Below are positions 59,301-64,000 of a stretch of 64,000 nt of DNA, in pieces. Position numbers and translations under genes: made by a program. This DNA comes from Paracentrotus lividus (taxonomy: Eukaryota; Echinodermata; Echinoidea; Camarodonta; Echinidae), in assembly GCA_940671915.1 (NCBI GenBank), contig CALNVZ010003430.1, positions 15,077,868-15,141,867 on the forward strand, in the 5' to 3' direction. Position 1 is the first letter of the stretch, and every line of letters begins with the position of its first letter. Under the pieces are notes generated by a model. It saw only the letters and a program-made list of their open reading frames with translations. It had not been told where the DNA came from and did not search any database.

Positions 59301-62300
59301 CTACGCTAAAAAGTCATGAAAGCTCATGGCATACAATGATATCTTTAACCTTATTTCAGCAAATGAACTAGGGCACTGATAATCCCATAGACTTTGTGTA
59401 GGTTCAGGTGTTCTAATAATTTTGGCCACCACTGTATATAGATTTCATAATAACAATGACTACAACAAAAATCACTCAACTGCAACGTCATGCTGCCGCT
59501 TAATCAGCCTTTAATATTGTTTATTATGTGTGCTTTTGTTATGGGATCCACAAAGTTTAAGCTGTGGTTTATTTTATTTATTTATTTATTCAGTATTCTT
59601 TTAGCATAGTAGCTCCTTCAGTGGTAAATACACTGATTTTCTTGAAGGCCGTGCATACAATGTATAATACATAGATAAACAAATATTACAGAGAATAATG
59701 CATAACAAAAACAGGAACAAGAAGTACAGTTTTAGAATCTTAAAACATGCACGTCATATATGAAAATTTAAGACATTTTAGACATCAAAAGTTTGACTTA
59801 AATTAATTTAATTCAATCGTTGAAAATACAATTAATCTATTCTTATTATTTATTTTGTATGTGGTTGAGAGTAAGGTGAGTAGACCCTTGAACTCCCAAG
59901 GAGCTGTATGCCTTCCAACAGTCACTGATTATCGTCAATGCAGGGGCAATGTTCTCAAGAATAAGCGGCTCAAGTGTCGCTCTGGGTAATGCGATTAAGA
60001 AATACCTACCTATCCTCTAGACATATTCCGCAAAAATCCACTGTCTTCTGTTGTATTTAGTTTTCCCAACTTTACTTTCAATGATCCCAACTGTTTTGCC
60101 GAGATCACCAATCTTTCTTTTGTCCACATGGGCACTCTCAACGGCTGCTGCACAGACCTCACGTCAATAGTTACAATGATCTGGGACTGTCTCTCAGCTG
60201 GTTGTGACATATTTCTTTAGGCTGGTGTCGTGATCACTAGAAGTAGAAGAGTTTCCAGTTGATTCTGTGGTGGTCGTACTCTCTGCATATGATACGTTAG
60301 TCTCATGTATTGCGTCTTTGTAGTTCTTCTTATTTACAAAACAATGTGAAAGCAAAAGTGTTTACGCAAATTTAAATTGTTGGCCGCAAACCAGGTTCTG
60401 CGGCAAACAGGAACAACGTTATTGCTTTCTGCTGTTTCCACACTTCGTTTTGTTACACTGGAACGGCTGCTTTATATGCTGCCTTCCAGATTGATTTACA
60501 CTTTAGACCTTGTTGAGTTTGTGCTTACTTGTCAGGCACTTTACTACTTTTGCAATTAGTCCAACTTCTTGACAGAATTCAAGGGCTCCTTGTTCATTGA
60601 TGAGTTTTTTTGCGACAGTCTGTAAAAATTCAATCCAGTGGCCTTTCCTCTTTTTTTAATGAGATGTACCAGACGGTCTGGGGTTTCCCGCCATGATATA
60701 CAAGTGAACATGTGTTGTACTCTTCGCTGTCCCTCTCATAAAAAAAATGTACTCCACATAAAGTGTGCATAATTAGTGGTAACACAGGTAATCAGCCAAA
60801 AAAAAAATTAAATAGCTCCAACAGAGTTCCAATATCTGACCCTAATTTTATTATTTATAACCAGCGCTGCACTACAATAAGTGGACAGTAATCTATTGCT
60901 GCATCATCTTCTAAGACAGACACATGCAAGCAAAGAATAATTCACATATACATTAGAATTGAAAAAAAAAGAGAGAGAGAGGAGTAGAGAGAGGAGTGAA
61001 GTAGTAATATTTAAGCCATATATTTTGTGCACATAAATTTTAGCGATACACATGTACATGTACATACATGTTGTTGACAGTTTCGCGAGATGTTAAAAAT
61101 CGTGATCGGGAAATTCTTAGTTCAAGCAAAATAAAATTTTAGCAATCTCATGTCTGAAATGGCAATGTTTTAGCATGATGTTAAATTTGCGACCTTCAAT
61201 AACTCGCAAGATTCGATAATTTGAATCCCTGCGAAAAATATGGCTTATAAAATATGTTATAAGATGTATTATAATTATGTGTCAGGTTCCTGCATTTAAG
61301 ACATTCATGAGTAATAATATTTTTCTTTCTTTACATGAAAAGCTGTCGGAGCTGGAGCTGGTTCATCAGACGGAGAGAGCCAGGATCCTGGAGCAATGTC
61401 AGGACGAGAAAGATCGGCTCCAGGAGGAGCAGGAAGAGCTCCTAGGATCCACCAGGGACAACCTGGAGCAGAAGATACGACTCCTGGAATCACGCTCACA
61501 GGAGCAGCAGACAAGAGATGCAAAGGTTTGATGATATAAAACTTGACTTATGCTGTGGTCACAACATGTATGTGCAACGTGCAACTATCTACTGCATGTT
61601 GTGGCCACCGCATTACTTGGGTTAGGGTTAGGGACAAGCTGGAGCAGAAGATATGGCTCCTTGAATCCCGCTCACAGGAGCAGCAGACCAGAGATGCAAA
61701 GGTTTGATGATATTAAACTTGACTTATATGGGTTAGGGTTTGGACAACCTGGAGCAGAAGATACATCTCCTAGAATCATGCTCTCAGGAGCAACAGACCA
61801 GAGATGCAAAGGTGGGATCACATGCTATTTGTATCCTGAAGACTACCCCCTTCCCTTCCCCCCCCCCCCTCCTCCCCCTAGCAAAGCTAGAAAAGTGCTT
61901 GTACCAACTTTTTAATAAATGCTTGTGAGAGGTATGCAAATGCTTGAAACTGTCAATGAACTTTTAAAAACTTTGAATGTACCTGACAAACCCTGGCAAG
62001 ACCCCAAATTTGCTATGTCCGTAGATTCTCGCCTCTTGGTGAGATACTCCCTATTTTAAGTTACCTTAAACACAATTTGCTTTTATTTTGTAGGCAGTTT
62101 ATTAAATGAAACAATTTTTTCAATTGTAGAAATTATTATGCCTTTTCTCCTTTTCATTCCTCAGATCATCTTTGATTTGGAGCAGCAGTTACGTGATGTA
62201 AAAGAAGAGATGTTACAGAGCGACTCCTTGAGAAAACAGCAGCTGGTTGAACTAGGTTTACTTAGAGAGGAAGAGAGACAAAAAGTACAGAGAGAACATG

Positions 62301-62671
62301 AAACAGAGGTACTATATAAGTTACAAATATTTCAAATTTACCCTGTACCTAGGACATCAACAGGTGATATCAGAAATCTTAACATTTCTTAAAAGTGTAT
62401 GACATCTATGTCAATGATTATTGCGAAAATTTCAGAGAAATTGTTATCAACAATTTCCAATCTCTTTGATGCAGTTTCTTCCACAATTCAATCTTATGAC
62501 AACAACAATAATTTAGCTTTAATTCTTTGTGATATATCCCCCATATCTCGAAATTGAATACAATATCATTTTGAATTTTGGCAGGTAAGACAACTACGCT
62601 CTGAGATGGACCAATACAGGACATCATTACAGAAGGAAAACAGTGCACAGATGGAACAAGCTATGAAACAG
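41231..62671 (+). CDS. CEP112: CEP112 (CCDC46) centrosomal coiled-coil protein, partial
   Basis: CEP112 is a centrosome-associated coiled-coil protein with an N-terminal DUF4485-type domain; its exact role is poorly known. Nineteen coding exons with consistent phases give 821 codons from the ATG at 41231. The N-terminus (DELDxFLxxMKPFVLKLPHK type, then ERQRCALWIKKLCE and GRKNRNMYSKLLLHMLKK) is the conserved globular domain, about residues 1-100. A linker rich in Ser/Thr/Asn spans to about 250, and the rest is near-continuous coiled coil, including QLVELGLLREEE, a word identical in human CEP112. Human CEP112 is about 955 aa, so the last part lies beyond the window. The ATG follows a good context (TTTCCACCATGG). 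The introns are rich in inserted elements. Confidence 0.94.
41561..42148. mobile_element. 588-bp palindromic MITE in CEP112 intron 1
   Basis: It starts TTTAAAGGAGAATGAAACCC and ends GGTTTCCTTCCCCTTTAAAG, an imperfect inverted pair. The arms continue inward, sharing CACATCTTGG and CATTCAAATG-type words. A related single-arm copy lies at 2771-3235. Confidence 0.7.
42287..42353 (+). CDS. CEP112: CEP112 coding exon 2
   Basis: ERQRCALWIKKLCEAPGHG. Acceptor ATTTCAG, donor GTAAAA; joins the next exon as GRKNRN. Confidence 0.95.
42600..43140 (+). repeat. AT-rich tandem repeat, ~127-bp unit
   Basis: Repeated AATTCATGAATATAGTAATA, CACATAATCATCGTAATCAT and GACATAATTAATTTACAATA words. The two central copies are near-identical and the outer copies are degenerate. 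It lies in CEP112 intron 2. Confidence 0.75.
43372..43489 (+). CDS. CEP112: CEP112 coding exon 3
   Basis: RKNRNMYSKLLLHMLKKSLL, completing the conserved N-terminal domain. Acceptor TCTACAG, donor GTAAGA; ends in phase 0. Confidence 0.95.
44019..44212 (+). CDS. CEP112: CEP112 coding exon 4
   Basis: Begins SIYFDEPTQSKALRSS, then an unconserved Ser-rich linker ending ERHLNVETR. Acceptor CACCCTAG, donor GTACAC; phase 2. Confidence 0.9.
44576..44666 (+). CDS. CEP112: CEP112 coding exon 5
   Basis: TLGDDGEGDRLKQANPAASY. Acceptor TTCAAG, donor GTAAGG; ends in phase 0. Confidence 0.87.
45081..45185 (+). CDS. CEP112: CEP112 coding exon 6
   Basis: 35 codons with AEIRNRHKVSF and an acidic SSDEEDNPNP patch. 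Acceptor ATATTCAG, donor GTAAGA. Confidence 0.87.
45829..46086 (+). CDS. CEP112: CEP112 coding exon 7, coiled coil begins
   Basis: 86 codons. A Thr/Pro-rich part is followed by METRQEKQHLEMRTKLLEAK, where the long coiled coil starts (about residue 273). Acceptor CATTCCAG, donor GTAGGA. Confidence 0.92.
46396..46495 (+). CDS. CEP112: CEP112 coding exon 8
   Basis: Coiled coil, ILDRKNTEMEEMKTHYRNKV. Acceptor TTTTACAG, donor GTAGGT; ends in phase 1. Confidence 0.92.
46771..46889 (+). CDS. CEP112: CEP112 coding exon 9
   Basis: Coiled coil, QALSREYSHSKESRDKQISE. Acceptor ATTGCAG, donor GTGGGT. Confidence 0.92.
47216..47359 (+). CDS. CEP112: CEP112 coding exon 10
   Basis: 48 codons, DFEQEKFEMQKKQTSAIQDI onward. 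Donor GTAGGT at 47360 is preferred over an earlier GTGGAA, because it keeps four more codons that fit the family spacing. A Tc1/mariner-type MITE starts 40 bases later. Confidence 0.88.
47400..48387 (+). mobile_element. Tc1/mariner-type MITE, copy A
   Basis: The inverted termini begin CAGTGGTGGCCAAAATTATT and end with its complement, flanked by TA on both sides (47398-47399, 48388-48389), as in Tc1/mariner insertions. 988 bp, no transposase frame. It lies in CEP112 intron 10. Confidence 0.85.
48980..49134 (+). CDS. CEP112: CEP112 coding exon 11
   Basis: Coiled coil, AEVIRELETKLHQLSQELTN. Acceptor GTTATAG, donor GTAAAT; ends in phase 2. Confidence 0.93.
49445..49574 (+). CDS. CEP112: CEP112 coding exon 12
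   Basis: Coiled coil, YLALEKDYDVKKTDYERELT. Acceptor TCAATCAG, donor GTACAG. Confidence 0.93.
49591..49885 (-). mobile_element. tRNA-derived SINE, copy 1
   Basis: On the minus strand a tRNA-like head (CATAGTCTAGTGGTCGTATC, box B GGTTCAATCCC) leads to a tail ending GCGCTATATAAATCGCAAC and AT-rich short repeats. Copy 2 at 51931 is interrupted. Confidence 0.7.
50328..50420 (+). CDS. CEP112: CEP112 coding exon 13
   Basis: 31 codons, LSENNKELEERVHDLRQALQ. Acceptor CTTGCAG, donor GTGAGT; phase 0. Confidence 0.92.
50808..50925 (+). pseudogene. Decayed acceptor-side copy of CEP112 exon 14
   Basis: It repeats the polypyrimidine tract, acceptor (TCTACTAG) and the first part of exon 14 (GAGAGTGAATACAAA) 241 bp upstream of the real one. 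A TGA stop falls at 50896-50898, so it is non-coding. Confidence 0.8.
51110..51249 (+). CDS. CEP112: CEP112 coding exon 14
   Basis: Coiled coil, ELESEYKQDKLHQEQLSERK. Acceptor TCTACCAG, donor GTAAGA; ends in phase 2. A decayed acceptor-side copy lies 241 bp upstream (50808-50925). Confidence 0.93.
51543..51765 (+). repeat. (ATC)n triplet repeat region
   Basis: Interrupted CAT/ATC triplets in the CEP112 intron just before exon 15, directly upstream of its acceptor. Confidence 0.85.
51787..51922 (+). CDS. CEP112: CEP112 coding exon 15
   Basis: Coiled coil, DKEEQIKRLKELQRLQAQQA. Acceptor TTTGCAG, donor GTTTGC. Confidence 0.93.
51931..52179 (-). mobile_element. tRNA-derived SINE, copy 2, tail half
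   Basis: AATAATAATAATAGTTGCGA at the tail end, then the SINE body up to 52179, where the 5.3-kb element interrupts it. The head half resumes at 57489. Confidence 0.75.
52180..57488. mobile_element. 5.3-kb element with >1-kb inverted arms, TAA target duplication
   Basis: Its ends are TACCCTAGGAGCCAAGGGCC and the complement, and TAA occurs on both sides (52177-52179, 57489-57491). The arms are about 52180-53290 and 56265-57488, imperfect but clearly inverted (for example TGGTCATTTAGGCCAGTTTG against CAAACTGGCCTAAATGACCA). A 3-bp TAA duplication fits PIF/Harbinger-like transposons. The interior shows only short, broken frames, mostly on the minus strand. It lies in CEP112 intron 15. Confidence 0.8.
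53300..56260 (-). pseudogene. Interior of the 5.3-kb element with decayed coding traces
   Basis: Short minus-strand frames of coding-like composition occur near 54332-54505, 54776-55036 and 55622-55819, separated by stops. I do not recognise a transposase or DDE motif. It could be a dead transposase or unrelated cargo. Confidence 0.35.
57489..57573 (-). mobile_element. tRNA-derived SINE, copy 2, head half
   Basis: It continues the SINE cut at 52179. GTGTCATGCCGGGGATCGAA aligns with the matching part of copy 1 (GTGCCATACCGGGGATTGAA). It contains the tRNA-like head with box B. Confidence 0.78.
57986..58093 (+). CDS. CEP112: CEP112 coding exon 16
   Basis: 36 codons, MARVEVDLAKSKELREKQSA, matching MARVESDLARSKTLREKQS of human CEP112. 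Acceptor TTTATAG, donor GTCAGA. The preceding intron is about 6 kb because of inserted elements. Confidence 0.95.
58427..59434 (-). mobile_element. Tc1/mariner-type MITE, copy B
   Basis: Same family as 47400-48387 but in reverse orientation. The termini are GAGTGGTGGCCAAAATTATT (first base changed) and the complement, with TA at 58425-58426 and 59435-59436. 1008 bp, no transposase. It lies in CEP112 intron 16. Confidence 0.85.
59450..61342 (+). other. CEP112 intron sequence, no recognised element
   Basis: AT-rich intron between the MITE copy and exon 17. Nothing but short low-complexity tracts (for example GA-rich near 60970) is supported. Confidence 0.5.
61343..61525 (+). CDS. CEP112: CEP112 coding exon 17
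   Basis: 61 codons, LSELELVHQTERARILEQCQ onward, coiled coil, GC-rich. Acceptor GAAAAG, donor GTTTGA. Two donor-side copies follow (61631-61701 and 61742-61811). Confidence 0.92.
61631..61811 (+). pseudogene. Two donor-side copies of CEP112 exon 17
   Basis: Copies 61631-61701 and 61742-61811 repeat the last ~70 bases of exon 17 with donors GTTTGA and GTGGGA. Both keep the original frame open (EQKIxLLES...QEQQTRDAK). They lack a convincing acceptor in the matching phase. GGGTTAGGGTTAGGG-like sequence joins the copies. Confidence 0.75.
62165..62308 (+). CDS. CEP112: CEP112 coding exon 18
   Basis: 48 codons with QLVELGLLREEERQKVQREH, nearly identical to human CEP112 here. Acceptor TTCCTCAG, donor GTACTA. 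Confidence 0.96.
62585..62671 (+). CDS. CEP112: CEP112 coding exon 19 (last in window)
   Basis: 29 codons, VRQLRSEMDQYRTSLQKENS. Acceptor TTGGCAG, donor GTCAGA; phase 0. Further exons must lie beyond position 64000. Confidence 0.9.
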
Positions 62672-63004
62672 GTCAGATATATTATTATTTGTGTATATCT
62701 ATGGGTGTTTGTAAAACTGTGAAGAATTTGCAAGTGTTTGCTTGTCACTTCTTTCATTATACTGATCATTCATTTGGTTGCCTGAGACAAAGACAATTGA
62801 TACTAAAAAAATAATATTTTGGTCTCCAATTAAACCTTTAAAAAATGTGATCATGTAATTTACTTCAATAATCACATGACCCTCTCTTACCTTGCTTTTG
62901 TTCACGAGAACAATGCATAGACCGAACCAACAATAGACTACCAAAACATTTTTCCTACTTCCCTGCCCCATCCCTAAATACCCTGCCTCGCCTGCTATCA
63001 AGAG

Positions 63005-63819
63005 GTGGCGCTAGACCACGAATATCTTCATTCTGTATTTTCGAGTCATGCTGATCGGACCGTTCCTGAAATCTCGGGTGAGCTCGTTCCTACTTGCGAT
63101 TTTGAAAATAATTATATCAAATATTTGCGCTTCCAAAAGCCTCCTTTTACGCCTAGCGTTAAATTTGGGTGCTTTAGGTTTATTGCGCCCCTCCTTTTGG
63201 CCAAGAATTACGTCCTTTTTCGGGCGTTTTTCTTCCGTTCCAACCCAGTCCCACTCGTTCATTTTAACGTGGTTGTTGTTGGTCGGTCGGTTTGGGCGCC
63301 TGTTTTTCCTTGAAACTCAGTCCCGCCTTGCTCCGACTCTTCCCCTTTGGGTTGTTCTCCTTTAGGAGGGTTTCCTTCTTCCTTTCTAGAACTATTTGAC
63401 ATTTTAAGTACGTTTTTGTTATATTATTGTACTTTTTCCCGCGGCCACGTGGCCTTTTTGCGGGGTGTCTGCCGGGTCCTTGGACTTCCGGTCTTTGTTC
63501 TTCGCCATTTTGTTTTGTTGGCGTGTGTGTGTATGTGTGGTCGAGCGCCTCCTTGTTAGTCGCTCTTCTGGTGCATATTCTTCTTTGGTCGGGTTTTAAC
63601 GGAGGTTCTCCCCCGTTTTCGTCCAAAAAAAAAACAAAAAAAACAAATTTTTTTCTTTCTTCATCTAGCCTGTTCTAGACAAGGTTTTTCTTTTTTTTTG
63701 GAGTTCTCCGTGAGCCGCCTAAGTAGCCGGCTCGCTTGTCTTACCTTAGCTTTCTAAGGAGTTTAGTTTTCGCTTACAAAGAAAAATTTTTGTCTTTTCT
63801 TTTCAGAGGCGTTCTAACC
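63005..63819 (+). mobile_element. Probable 5' region of an inserted retroelement
   Basis: From about 63005 the composition changes abruptly to T/G/C-rich with many CG dinucleotides, unlike the AT-rich intron. It runs into an A-rich tract (63626-63650) and a TTTTCTTTTCAG-type acceptor (63793-63804) before an open frame. No matching right end is available in the window, so LTR or DIRS-type assignment is not possible. Confidence 0.4.
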
Positions 63820-64000
63820 ATGGACAGCAGGAGTGACTCTTCTGACGACACAGCGCTGGTGGCCTTGGTCTCTTTGAAGCCGGTTTCGCCGGGATCGGAA
63901 GCTTGCCCGACGGGAGAGCCGTCTCGACCGCCAGGTCGTCCGCCTCTCCTGCCTAAGAAAGGGGGGGAGAGTACGCCAGTGACACTTGTGTCCAGCGCGG
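63820..64000 (+). CDS. Open frame at window end, possibly gag-like (partial)
   Basis: An ATG at 63820 opens a frame of at least 60 codons that runs off the window, starting MDSRSDSSDDTALVALVSLK and continuing Pro/Gly/Ser-rich. It is GC-rich compared with the surrounding CEP112 intron. The composition is like the N-terminus of a retroelement ORF1, but no motif confirms this. An exon of an unrelated gene is the alternative. Confidence 0.4.
   Translation, partial: MDSRSDSSDDTALVALVSLKPVSPGSEACPTGEPSRPPGRPPLLPKKGGESTPVTLVSSA

Noticed and set aside
61612-61640. GGGTTAGGGTTAGGG as a telomere relic
   Set aside because: Only about two and a half TTAGGG units; too short, and it lies at the junction of duplicated exon tails.
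63264-63626. 120-codon minus-strand frame
   Set aside because: Antisense to the pyrimidine-rich retroelement-like region; basic low-complexity composition.

Overview
This is an intron-rich animal nuclear locus. Its coding content matches deuterostome ciliary and lipid-kinase genes. The dense MITE, SINE and satellite content and the frequent CATGTACATG-type words look like an echinoderm, most likely a sea urchin. The organism is an inference, not something the sequence proves. Three protein genes were rebuilt exon by exon from splice sites and reading-frame phase. Every phase junction closes except at the window edges.

Layout. (1) 1-2533 holds no gene I can support, only simple repeats. (2) 2534-6889 (+) carries the last four coding exons of a sphingosine kinase (SPHK). 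Its downstream region holds a tRNA-Thr-like inverted and tandem array (7110-8855) bounded by a 13-bp direct repeat. (3) 12589-39229 (-) is a complete 27-coding-exon gene for FBF1 (Fas-binding factor 1, a distal-appendage/transition-fibre protein), predicted at 1395 aa. (4) 39973-41230 is the short divergent interval between FBF1 and the next gene. (5) 41231-62671 (+) has the first 19 coding exons (821 codons) of CEP112 (CCDC46, a centrosomal coiled-coil protein); its C-terminus lies beyond the window. (6) 63000-64000, in the following CEP112 intron, looks like the 5' end of an inserted retroelement with an open frame running off the window.

How the genes relate. FBF1 and CEP112 are both centriole/cilium proteins and sit head-to-head, so a shared bidirectional promoter is plausible. 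SPHK and FBF1 converge. Human SPHK1, FBF1 and CEP112 all map to 17q24-q25, so the linkage is probably ancient.

The introns carry most of the unusual structure. There are recurrent partial tandem duplications of exon edges with their splice sites at seven exons (five in FBF1, two in CEP112). A 2.2-kb satellite-bearing element repeats a DR1 nuclear-receptor-type motif. A 5.3-kb element with >1-kb inverted arms splits a SINE and leaves a TAA duplication. Two Tc1/mariner-type MITEs of one family lie in opposite orientations. A 1.57-kb TIR element contains three CRE palindromes and a tRNA-like unit. Several foldback elements are also present.
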